Assembly (NCBI GenBank): GCA_015492875.1
Contig: WGEI01000076.1
Span: 1 to 18,991 of the forward strand
Direction: 5' to 3'
DNA length: 18,991 bases
DNA from: Anaerolineae bacterium
GTDB lineage: Bacteria > Chloroflexota > Anaerolineae > Aggregatilineales > Phototrophicaceae
The notes under the pieces: generated by a model
What the model was told of the DNA's origin: nothing
Databases searched by the model: none
Seen by the model: only the letters and a program-made list of their open reading frames with translations
Made by a program: the position numbers and the translations under genes
In this document: one piece after another, positions 8,026 through 14,693 of the stretch
How the letters are laid out: each line of letters starts with the position of its first letter
Numbering within the stretch: position 1 is the first letter of the stretch

Positions 8026-8073
8026 CGTTCTCATGATATAGTATAAACAAACAGAGCGTAGAGCATGAGAACG
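8026..8073 (+). promoter_or_regulatory. Inverted repeat flanking the promoter and start codon of the TIR gene
   Basis: CGTTCTCATG (8026-8035) and CATGAGAACG (8064-8073) form a perfect 10-bp inverted repeat with a 28-bp spacer. The left arm supplies the TG of an extended -10 (TGA-TATAGT, 8034-8042); the right arm contains the start ATG at 8065. It could be a repressor operator spanning the promoter. In a transcript reading through from the CBS gene it could also be a hairpin that hides the start codon. Confidence 0.5.
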
Positions 8074-8649
8074 ATGGCAAAAGTACCAACAAAAGCATAT
8101 CCCACGCCAACCCTTTCGCCGAAGGTCATGGCGATAAGAATTGCAGCACTACCGACACCAGAACGGCAACGTTTAGCATTACGCAAAGCTTTATCGCGCT
8201 ATCCTAATGATGCGAACTTGTTGCGGCTACAACGGCGTCTCACAGATGGGGAACATATTCGGCGCGCCGCTGCGAATGGCATATTCATCAGTTACACCAG
8301 CCAAAGCGAACTGTTTGCCCTCGCCCTAGCGGAAGACTTGCAGGCACAAGGGTTGCGGGTTTGGTTAGATATAACCCATATCCCAGAACAGGCAGATTGG
8401 CATCTAGAAATAGAGCGCGCGTTGCAGCGACATCATCTGATGCTATTGGTGGTATCACGAGACACCTTCACCAATGAAGATACACGGCGAGAGGTGCGCA
8501 CGTTTTTAACCAGCGGCAAACTCGTGTTGCCCATACTGTATGAGCGTTGTGAAGTAGAGAAATTGGGATTATGGCTCTCGCCCATTAACTTTTGCCATAG
8601 TTATAGTCAAGGGCTAGAACAACTGAGGCGCTTGATTAAACCCCAATAG
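8065..8649 (+). CDS. Stand-alone TIR-domain protein
   Basis: A 194-residue protein. Residues about 72-192 form a TIR domain: GIFISYTSQSE (box 1), a WLDI strand near 100, W112 followed by E115/E117 in the LEIERAL helix, the LMLLVVS strand at 125-131, and the closing LPILY strand at about 155. In bacterial and SARM1-like TIR enzymes a Glu in this helix is the NAD+-cleaving catalytic residue, so NADase or cADPR-synthase activity is possible (inference). The N-terminal 70 residues are basic and Arg/Leu-rich and match no domain I know; they might sense or dimerise. The start may be 8065 or the ATG at 8074. There is no recognisable partner gene next to it; the conjugation cassette is 3.4 kb away on the other strand. 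Confidence 0.85.
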   Translation: MRTMAKVPTKAYPTPTLSPKVMAIRIAALPTPERQRLALRKALSRYPNDANLLRLQRRLTDGEHIRRAAANGIFISYTSQSELFALALAEDLQAQGLRVWLDITHIPEQADWHLEIERALQRHHLMLLVVSRDTFTNEDTRREVRTFLTSGKLVLPILYERCEVEKLGLWLSPINFCHSYSQGLEQLRRLIKPQ

Positions 8650-8673
8650 TAGAGCAATCATCTAAGGTGGGAT

Positions 8674-8707
8674 AAAAACAGGAGGTGCTAACATGCGCCT
8701 CCTGTTT
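8674..8707 (-). terminator. Rho-independent terminator of the minus-strand cluster (may also act on the TIR gene)
   Basis: AAACAGGAGG (8676-8685) and CCTCCTGTTT (8698-8707) pair over 10 bp. On the minus strand the stem runs directly into TTTTTATC, a strong terminator. On the plus strand the U-tract is short. It sits just past the TAA at 8719 rather than right after the kinase TAG at 8875. Confidence 0.8.
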
Positions 8708-8718
8708 AGCTTCTATCC

Positions 8719-8874
8719 TTATTCTTCTGTGGCAAGATAAATGAGTTGCTCTTGCATTTCGATATGCGCTTCAACATCGGTGCGGGTCAATAATTTGGAG
8801 AGCAGCGACGAAAAGCAACCACAAGCTGAGCATACTGCAACCCAATAATTGAGCGAATATTTTGGGCGCTTTAC
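8719..8874 (-). other. 51-codon in-frame open extension after the TAG of the PfkB-type gene (remnant, small gene or readthrough tail)
   Basis: After the kinase stop TAG (8875-8877), the same frame stays open for 51 codons and ends in TAA at 8719-8721, about 12 nt before the terminator stem. The peptide has CSACGC near its middle and an acidic end, TDVEAHIEMQEQLIYLATEE. There is no ATG or GTG start for it; the first in-frame TTG lacks a Shine-Dalgarno and would give only about 23 residues. Options are stop-codon readthrough extending the kinase to about 362 residues, a remnant of a lost gene, or chance. Chance opening of 51 codons in one frame is not rare, so this is tentative. Confidence 0.3.
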
Positions 8875-9807
8875 CTAAACAGCGAGTTCATCGTAAAGTA
8901 ATTCTTGGCTTAAATAGGGCAACACCGTCTCCCGACTTTCTAAAGTGAGCGATGCCGCAGTCACCCCCAAGCGCATGGCCTCATCAATTTCAACTTCGTT
9001 GAGCAGGCCGAAAATGACTGCGCCGGTAAAGGCATCTCCTGCGCCTGTCGTATCGACCACTTCGGTCTTACGGGCGCGGATGAAGCCGCTGCCACCACGA
9101 TACGCATAAGCCATCCCCCGCTCTCCCATTGTCACGGCGACAATATCCACACCAATCATGACTAATTGACGGGCGGCGGCGGTGGCTGTATCTCGGTCTA
9201 CCGCAGTGACCTCTAAGCCACATAGGGCATGTGTTTCAGAAGCATTGGGCGCGAGCAAGTAAAATTGGGGCAAAAATTCGCAGAAGCGGCTAGCGAGCGT
9301 TGGGGTTGTTGGGTCTCCACAAATGTGCACTTGATAACGGTCGCATAAATCGAATAGGACATGGAGCGCTTCGGATGATAAGGTAGCGTCGATAACCACC
9401 ATAGAGGCCTGCGCAAATAGCGTTTCGTGCTCCAGCAGATAATCCGCATCTACGGCTTTCATCACCTCAAAATCGGAAAGCGCAACTTCTAACTCGCCAT
9501 CGGCTTTCATCAAAGCCATATAGACGCCCGTTTGTACCCCAGCAACACGTCGCACATAATCACAGTTGATGCCCGCATCGCGGCACACTTGTAAGACACG
9601 TTCGCCCTCTAAATCTGCGCCAAGCGCGGTTAAAAGCACCGTTTCCACTTCGAGGCGCGCCAAATTTTCGGCAATATTACGTGCAATGCCGCCGACGCTA
9701 TTGCGGATATAGCCGAGATTCGATTGCCCCCAAACGCACTCTTCTTCTGGACGGCCTTTGATATTGATACCAGCCGAACCAACAACTAGCACAAAGCCTT
9801 CATCCAT
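8875..9807 (-). CDS. PfkB-family kinase, pseudouridine kinase (PsuK)-like
   Basis: A 310-residue ribokinase-fold enzyme. Seen: the di-Gly region NSVGGIARNIAENLARL at 36-52, which closely resembles pseudouridine kinase PsuK; APNASE at 186-191; and the anion-hole and catalytic motif DTTGAGD at 252-258 with base Asp258. PsuK phosphorylates pseudouridine to its 5'-phosphate, which PsuG then splits; no psuG is present here, so another nucleoside or sugar substrate is possible. The ATG at 9807 has a strong GGAGGGG about 7 nt upstream. It is the last recognised gene of the minus-strand cluster, 55 bp after the Nudix gene. Confidence 0.88.
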   Translation of the reverse strand: MDEGFVLVVGSAGINIKGRPEEECVWGQSNLGYIRNSVGGIARNIAENLARLEVETVLLTALGADLEGERVLQVCRDAGINCDYVRRVAGVQTGVYMALMKADGELEVALSDFEVMKAVDADYLLEHETLFAQASMVVIDATLSSEALHVLFDLCDRYQVHICGDPTTPTLASRFCEFLPQFYLLAPNASETHALCGLEVTAVDRDTATAAARQLVMIGVDIVAVTMGERGMAYAYRGGSGFIRARKTEVVDTTGAGDAFTGAVIFGLLNEVEIDEAMRLGVTAASLTLESRETVLPYLSQELLYDELAV

Positions 9808-9862
9808 GATTAAGCCCCTCCCCGCCTATAGGCGATAACCAACATAATGAATGGGCAACCGC

Positions 9863-10522
9863 TCATCTTGTTTGTAACAGTTCGGGCGGCACAACAGCAC
9901 GTAAACGATGCTCTAATTCGCTGAGCATCACAGCCGTTGCCCCCCAAACTTTATGCCCTTGAACGTTGTAAAACGGCACACGCACACGATAACCATTAAA
10001 TTGGTGGTAATCATGCTGCTTCAGGCGATCATCCAGCAAATCTTGCAATGGCAGGGTGAAGACTTCCGCCACTTCTTCGGGATTGGGTTGCAATGCCGGC
10101 AACGCATCCAAATACGCTACCGTAGGATATACATAAAAGTGTGAGGGTGGGATGTAGATGCGCGTCATCATCCCCAAAATTTCCGTTGGTGGATAGCAAA
10201 GCCCCAGTTCTTCACACGTTTCGCGCAGGGCTGTTGTTGTAAAATCGCGGTCGGTAGGGTCTCGGCGACCGCCGGGGAAGCTGACTTGCCCGCTATGGCC
10301 GCGCAAGTTATCGTTTCGTAACGTGAGCAAAATCCCTAAACGCCCTTGAGCATCTGGATATACTAATGCCAGCACGCCCGCTTCATTGGGTGGTGGCGCA
10401 GCAGGGTCGGGATATGGTGATTCTAGCGATTGGGCACGGTAGGGCGCCATCTTCACCAAAGCGGGGTGCGGGTCGAATTGGGATAGCTTAAACGCTGCGC
10501 GCAAATGCGCTAAAGTAATCAT
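9863..10522 (-). CDS. Nudix hydrolase of the CoA pyrophosphatase type
   Basis: A 219-residue protein that likely cleaves CoA or acyl-CoA diesters to 3',5'-ADP and 4'-phosphopantetheine. The CoA-Nudix signature is present in order: LLTLRNDNLRGHSGQVSFPG (65-84), then GGRRDPTD and TALRETCEELG with the metal-binding RExxEE at 100-105. As usual for this subfamily, Asp stands near the place of the first Glu of the general Nudix box. I chose the ATG at 10522, which overlaps the TGA of the upstream methyltransferase gene as ATGA and suggests translational coupling; a TTG at 10543 would add seven residues. A clear Shine-Dalgarno is lacking, which fits coupling. Confidence 0.92.
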   Translation of the reverse strand: MITLAHLRAAFKLSQFDPHPALVKMAPYRAQSLESPYPDPAAPPPNEAGVLALVYPDAQGRLGILLTLRNDNLRGHSGQVSFPGGRRDPTDRDFTTTALRETCEELGLCYPPTEILGMMTRIYIPPSHFYVYPTVAYLDALPALQPNPEEVAEVFTLPLQDLLDDRLKQHDYHQFNGYRVRVPFYNVQGHKVWGATAVMLSELEHRLRAVVPPELLQTR

Positions 10523-11700
10523 AATGGGACATTTTCCAGCCAAACGTATAGGTCATGCTCACGACGGGTATAACATTTTCCTGAGGGTAATGCAAACGTA
10601 TTCACACCATGAGGCATCAGACGTAGGCGCAATTTCTCCATGCCGGGGCGCTCTAGAGCATCCCAATCGGCCAAAATTTGCTGTAAGGTAACGATAGAAT
10701 CTGAACCGCCGAAACAATGAGCATAGCCCTGCCCTTCATAGGGGGCAAAGGAAGCGCTGCCGGGGGAGAAAAAAGCGATGCCGCGTCCTTCTAGGCCGTA
10801 AACCTTCTGCTCGCCGAGCACGGTATACACCGCAAATACATAGGGCGAAGGCTCTCTCAACATCAAGTAAAGTTGAAAGCCATACCAAAAATCAGGCGCA
10901 TCTAACGGGGCACCAAGATGACATAGCTCATGGTCATCCGATAGCAGCATATGAAGTGCCGCAGTATCCAAACGGTCGACATCGTCAGCGAGTAGATAGA
11001 GCGATGTACTGCCAACACGCTTTTGCATACGGGGGCCGGCAGCCTCCCCACGTAGATAGACGAAGGCGCAGGGGCTATTAGAGGCGCTGTAAAATGTACC
11101 ATCATCCTGTTTGACAAAGGCGGCGCTCACTTGAACGCCATCTAACCAAATTGGCACAACAAGCCGCCCACCCACTTTCAACTGGTCACACCATGCGGAC
11201 GGCACATCCCAAACGCCTGCGGTAGCGATAATGGCGTCATAAGGGGCGTTAGGAGGATAGCCAGCTACAGCATCACTGGCAACGACAGTCACATGGGAAT
11301 AGCCAGCGGATTGCAAGTTGTCGCGGGCTTGCTGCGCTAGTTCTGGGTCAATTTCAATCGTTGTGACGCGGCCACTTTCGCCGACAACCTGTTGCAATAC
11401 AGCGGCGTTATAGCCTGTGGCTGTGCCTATTTCCAGCACATTCGCCCCTTCCGATAAGCGCAATTGCTGGAACATGAGCGCCATCATGGTGGGCTGGCTA
11501 GAAGAGCTAACAACCAACCCCGCTTCATTCTGTTTGATGGCGATGGCGCGATCGTCATAAATGACATCCAGCGGATGTCCCTGTAAAAACAAATGGCGCG
11601 GCACAGCCGCAAATGCAGCCTCCACGCGCCTATCTTGAAATACGCCCTTATCGCGCATTGTTTGCAATAGGGTTTGATGTAATTGTGCTGGGTCAGCCAT
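10519..11700 (-). CDS. Protein-L-isoaspartate O-methyltransferase-like protein with C-terminal extension
   Basis: A 393-residue protein. Residues 1-215 match the PCMT fold, which uses SAM to methylate isoaspartate in damaged proteins: N-terminal PRHLFLQG, a Ser-rich SSSSQP loop at 65-70 (family: S.P), SAM motif I VLEIGTATGYNAA at 88-100, acidic TIEIDPEL, then a D-x-I-I-ATAG region and GGRLVVPI. Standard PCMTs have about 210 residues; this one carries about 180 further residues of unknown fold, as do PCMT-like enzymes that modify RiPPs or other targets. The substrate is therefore open. The ATG at 11700 overlaps the end of the 88-residue gene by 8 bp. A longer frame to 11817 exists but merely shadows that gene. 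Confidence 0.88.
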   Translation of the reverse strand: MADPAQLHQTLLQTMRDKGVFQDRRVEAAFAAVPRHLFLQGHPLDVIYDDRAIAIKQNEAGLVVSSSSQPTMMALMFQQLRLSEGANVLEIGTATGYNAAVLQQVVGESGRVTTIEIDPELAQQARDNLQSAGYSHVTVVASDAVAGYPPNAPYDAIIATAGVWDVPSAWCDQLKVGGRLVVPIWLDGVQVSAAFVKQDDGTFYSASNSPCAFVYLRGEAAGPRMQKRVGSTSLYLLADDVDRLDTAALHMLLSDDHELCHLGAPLDAPDFWYGFQLYLMLREPSPYVFAVYTVLGEQKVYGLEGRGIAFFSPGSASFAPYEGQGYAHCFGGSDSIVTLQQILADWDALERPGMEKLRLRLMPHGVNTFALPSGKCYTRREHDLYVWLENVPL

Positions 11701-11959
11701 ACCAAGCTCGCCGTTTTCGCAAAGATACGCCAGCCTCTTCTTGGCCAGCCCGCCGTGTCGTGCGCACGCGGCCACGAGAGTCAATAAACACTTCCCCAGC
11801 TTTTTGCAAACGGGCAAATTCTTCCGGCGTAATCACCGGCGCAGGCTCTCCACCGAGACGCTCTAAACGTTCGTTCATCGCGTCTTCTGGCTCTTGTGGC
11901 TGTTCCTGCTGGCTCAAATTATTCTGGTCTTCGCTTGTTGGGATGTTTTCGTCGTTCAT
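11693..11959 (-). CDS. Small acidic/basic protein of unknown function
   Basis: An 88-residue protein that I do not recognise. The first 30 residues are Gln/Glu/Asn-rich and look disordered. A short middle has PVITPEEFARLQKAGEVFID, and the end is strongly basic (RTTRR ... LRKRRAWYG), finishing in Gly. The ATG at 11959 has AGAGGGG about 7 nt upstream, and the stop overlaps the start of the PCMT-like gene by 8 bp, both supporting a real gene. A C-terminal Gly next to an E1-E2-JAB cassette invites comparison with a ubiquitin-like modifier. However, the composition does not look like a beta-grasp fold, so I do not claim that. Confidence 0.75.
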   Translation of the reverse strand: MNDENIPTSEDQNNLSQQEQPQEPEDAMNERLERLGGEPAPVITPEEFARLQKAGEVFIDSRGRVRTTRRAGQEEAGVSLRKRRAWYG

Positions 11960-12067
11960 TCAATACCCCTCTAGTGGCCTGTCACACGGCTAGTGTCAGT
12001 TCCGTTCTTATCTTATCATATTTCAACGTTATTATGAAAGCGCCCCCTAAATTGTGGGCGTCTGCTA
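11960..12067 (-). other. 108-bp gap inside the minus-strand cluster
   Basis: A short G/C hairpin (CGCCC/GGGCG, 12044-12063) lies after the E1-like stop without a good U-tract. No convincing promoter is visible. The E2-JAB-E1 cassette and the downstream genes may therefore be one transcript, or two if a promoter here is weak. Confidence 0.35.
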
Positions 12068-12937
12068 TTATCCCCCGTTATCTTTAGAAACAAGTTCATC
12101 TAATGAGATAGACGCTTGTTGCTGCTTCAAACCGCAGACTAGGCATTCTGGGTCACGCTCAATCGTCACCCACAGGGTGCTGTGCGGCGGATTGGTATAG
12201 CCTTCGAGGATTTCTAGAGAACTGTTTGCGATAATAATCGTATTGCCCGGTAACGGCTCGCTAATTGGCGAACCTTGTAACAGCTCGTTCAGCACTATAT
12301 CCGCTTGAATGGTCGCCACTTTTAATACATGCAGCCATAGACCCGGTTCGGCCTCCAATGTGCCACTTTCGCCAATCATGCCATAGTCCAGTTCGCCACC
12401 TTGCCCCTCGCTGATAGCGATTTCATCGCGCAAAGCCTGTGCCCAGCAAGCATAGCAGGGGCCATCATAGGGGCGGATAATGACCACATCGCCCCCAACG
12501 CCACGCTCATAAACCCCGGCGTAGATAGCGGGAATATTGCGGCTCAGCAAGGCTTCGTTAATGGCGAATTTCGTCGGCTCATTATCTACACCGACGATGA
12601 CCATATCGAGGCCATCGAGCGCATCAAGGTGCGATTCAAATTTATCGGCAATCGTGATGACTTCTGCTTGATTATTGCGATGGCGGATGAGGTCTGCGAC
12701 AGCTTCCACCTTTGGGCGGCCAACATCACGACTATCGGCGATATGGCGGACGATATTGCCCTCATCGAGAATGTCTGGGTCAATCAAGGTAAAATGACCA
12801 ATACCACTCATGGCAAGGGATTGGGCAACAAAGCCGCCGCCAGACCCCAAACCAATAATCCCCACATGGCTTTTGGCCAATCGGTCAAGATTATCTGCAC
12901 CGATTAAACGCTCAATACGTTGCCAATCCGCAGTCAT
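12068..12937 (-). CDS. ThiF/MoeB/E1-like adenylating enzyme
   Basis: A 289-residue protein of the E1 superfamily, which adenylates the C-terminal Gly of ubiquitin-like or sulfur-carrier proteins. Seen: nucleotide-binding GLGSGGG at 29-35, LIDPD at 51-55, NIVRH with Arg64, and K76 in GRPKVEA. The Asp of GVDN is at 118. Two zinc-binding pairs, C161-x2-C164 and C265-x2-C268, match MoeB/ThiF. These four are its only cysteines, so there is no extra Cys for a canonical E1 thioester. The last residues are DNGG. The ATG at 12937 overlaps the JAB gene's TGA by 4 nt (ATGA), so the two are coupled. In this context it is the E1 of a ubiquitin-like pathway rather than a thiamine or molybdopterin enzyme (inference). 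Confidence 0.9.
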   Translation of the reverse strand: MTADWQRIERLIGADNLDRLAKSHVGIIGLGSGGGFVAQSLAMSGIGHFTLIDPDILDEGNIVRHIADSRDVGRPKVEAVADLIRHRNNQAEVITIADKFESHLDALDGLDMVIVGVDNEPTKFAINEALLSRNIPAIYAGVYERGVGGDVVIIRPYDGPCYACWAQALRDEIAISEGQGGELDYGMIGESGTLEAEPGLWLHVLKVATIQADIVLNELLQGSPISEPLPGNTIIIANSSLEILEGYTNPPHSTLWVTIERDPECLVCGLKQQQASISLDELVSKDNGG

Positions 12938-14202
12938 GAGTCATCCTCCATTTCGGTCTGTGGGGCGGTTTCCGGTTTTTCCGCATCTGTTGCTGGCTCT
13001 TTCGTAGCGGCCTCGTCATTTTGAGAGGCAACGGCCACCTTTTCAGGAGGCGTTTCATCGCTGGCTTGTGCCGACGCTTCACTCTCAGGCACATCATTGG
13101 GCGTATCAGCTGATTCCGCTACTGGTTTGGGTTCAGGTTCGGGCAGCAGATTGTGCTTTTCTTCGATGATGCGTATTAGGTCAATTAAATAAGTGTCTTT
13201 GTCCCAGCGCCAGCCACGCGGGGGCTTAAGCTGTTCGGCAACATCCCATAAGCGCCAGAAGTTATCGTACATATCAAGATTGGAATCCATTTCGGAAAAT
13301 GGTGCAACATAAAAGCGGGGCGCAACATCTGGATAATTCCAGCGGGTAGTTAAAATATAGACTTTATCTGAGCTTTTCCGCGCGCATAAAATGCAAATCT
13401 CAATTGGCAGTTTATTATCAACATTGAGTTCTAAGACATTGGCAAATAGGCCTTCGACATTCAATTGTTCTATCTCAGTGTTAAGGCGCTTATAGTTCGT
13501 CAAACTCCAAGGGTAAGGGGCTAATTTAGGGAGTTCGCCCTCTTTGTAGATATGCGGCACAATGGGCTGAAAATAGAGGCTATCACGATGAATATACCAC
13601 CAGTCAATGCGGATATGCTCATCATCCCCATTAGGCAGTAAAGTATAATTCATCATCCCTACGTTTTTGGGCGAAATTGTTGGTGGGTGGCCAATGGTCA
13701 CAATGGGCACAAGCATAAAGTCTAGTGTGACATCGTCATCATGCAACAGCTGCATCACGGTGCGCAAATCGCCACCGCTAGGGGCAATCATAAAACCCGG
13801 CTGTTTATGCCAATCCCCCAAATGCGCCAGCGACGCATCCCATTTGAAATCATCCCCCCGCGCTTCTCGTTGTTGCTCACGATACACATTCCAGTTATTC
13901 GATAGCCACAGGAATATATCTTCTTGTAGCGTATCGCCCTGTTCAAACATATGCGCCTGCCGCACGACGCTTTCATCAGGTGCGATTGTATCAAGCACGA
14001 CGATTGTACCGTTTGGCGCTTCGTCATCTGGTGTTAGCACCAAACCGATGAGCGATTCGCCGGTTTCATCTTCAATGAATTGCGAAGCGACATCACGAAT
14101 ATGGTCTAATACCTTTTGAGCCACAATTAAACGCGGTACTACCCCATGTCTTAGCATAGCTAAACCTCGTATTTGTCGATAAATAAGACGACCCCAAAGC
14201 AT
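12934..14202 (-). CDS. JAB/MPN (JAMM-like) protein with an E2-like second domain and acidic tail
   Basis: A 422-residue protein. Residues about 20-180 form a Prok-JAB/MPN domain: E46 in DETGESLIGLVL, then H127-L-G-D-W-H132-K-Q134-P and PS142-G-G-D145. The spacing is exactly that of the JAMM metalloprotease motif (HxHP-x6-SxxD), but the second zinc-binding His is Gln134. Residues about 225-355 look like an E2/UEV fold: a helix, strands, TTRWNYPDVAPRFYV resembling the E2 YP..P segment, then W and a C-terminal helix, with no Cys in the active-site place (inference). From about 357 on it is Pro/Glu/Ala-rich, acidic and probably disordered. The ATG at 14202 lies 5 nt after the E2-like stop; an ATG at 14157 with GAGG upstream would remove 15 residues and starts closer to the domain. 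Confidence 0.85.
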   Translation of the reverse strand: MLWGRLIYRQIRGLAMLRHGVVPRLIVAQKVLDHIRDVASQFIEDETGESLIGLVLTPDDEAPNGTIVVLDTIAPDESVVRQAHMFEQGDTLQEDIFLWLSNNWNVYREQQREARGDDFKWDASLAHLGDWHKQPGFMIAPSGGDLRTVMQLLHDDDVTLDFMLVPIVTIGHPPTISPKNVGMMNYTLLPNGDDEHIRIDWWYIHRDSLYFQPIVPHIYKEGELPKLAPYPWSLTNYKRLNTEIEQLNVEGLFANVLELNVDNKLPIEICILCARKSSDKVYILTTRWNYPDVAPRFYVAPFSEMDSNLDMYDNFWRLWDVAEQLKPPRGWRWDKDTYLIDLIRIIEEKHNLLPEPEPKPVAESADTPNDVPESEASAQASDETPPEKVAVASQNDEAATKEPATDAEKPETAPQTEMEDDS

Positions 14203-14207
14203 AGCAA

Positions 14208-14693
14208 TTATTCCCCCAAACGCCTACCATAACGGCGGGAGAAAGTATTCCGACGGGTAACGTACTCTTCAATCCCCGGCCAATGCCCAGTAGCGCGCCA
14301 AGTATAGTAGGCATAAAGCCACTGGATCGCCCAACCGGTGACGGTCACAGCGGTTGATTTGCTGGGATTCCACCCGTACTGCTTGCCCTCTGTGGGGTTA
14401 AACAGGCATAACTGGCCATCTTCATACTGGTGTTTTTCGCTATAGATAACGGGGTCGACACAATATGCCTCCGCTGGCGAGGCAGGATAGTTGCGTGGAT
14501 AAACGATTTTCAGCGTATGTTCCACCATAGGCAAGTCAACGAGATTTACCTCAACTGTGCCAATCCAATATAGCCCACCGTTGGCATCTTCTCGTAGTTG
14601 GAAAGTATCGCCAAATGTCGCGTGCATCGCCTCCACTTCCCAAATAAGGCGCGGAGAAACATTATGACGTGTGCCCCACCATTGCGTAGCCAT
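14208..14693 (-). CDS. E2 (ubiquitin-conjugating enzyme)-like protein
   Basis: A 161-residue protein with the E2 pattern: strands around YWIGTVEVN (42-50), HTLKIVYPRNYPASPAEAY (59-77), which corresponds to the E2 meander and YPxxPP, then H88 and DGQLC96LF. The last segment matches the E2 active site, where H-x-n-DG-x-(I/L)C-L surrounds the catalytic Cys. GWNPSKSTAVTVTGWAIQWL follows, like the E2 W-P...TL..il helix. The tail is basic. Known prokaryotic E2 proteins occur with E1 and JAB genes in antiviral and other operons. The ATG at 14693 has AGAGAGGA about 8 nt upstream. It is the first gene of the cassette. Cys78 is a second cysteine but not in the active-site position. Confidence 0.85.
   Translation of the reverse strand: MATQWWGTRHNVSPRLIWEVEAMHATFGDTFQLREDANGGLYWIGTVEVNLVDLPMVEHTLKIVYPRNYPASPAEAYCVDPVIYSEKHQYEDGQLCLFNPTEGKQYGWNPSKSTAVTVTGWAIQWLYAYYTWRATGHWPGIEEYVTRRNTFSRRYGRRLGE

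Noticed and set aside
11701..11817. Longer N-terminus of the PCMT-like protein up to 11817
   Set aside because: The stretch lies wholly inside the 88-residue gene in another frame; the ATG at 11700 matches the family start.
12044..12063. CGCCC/GGGCG hairpin after the E1-like gene as a terminator
   Set aside because: Only 5 bp with a 10-nt loop and no real U-tract; not enough to call a transcript end.
12401..12907. 168-codon plus-strand frame inside the E1-like gene
   Set aside because: It is antisense to a conserved coding region with clear motifs and shows no domain of its own.
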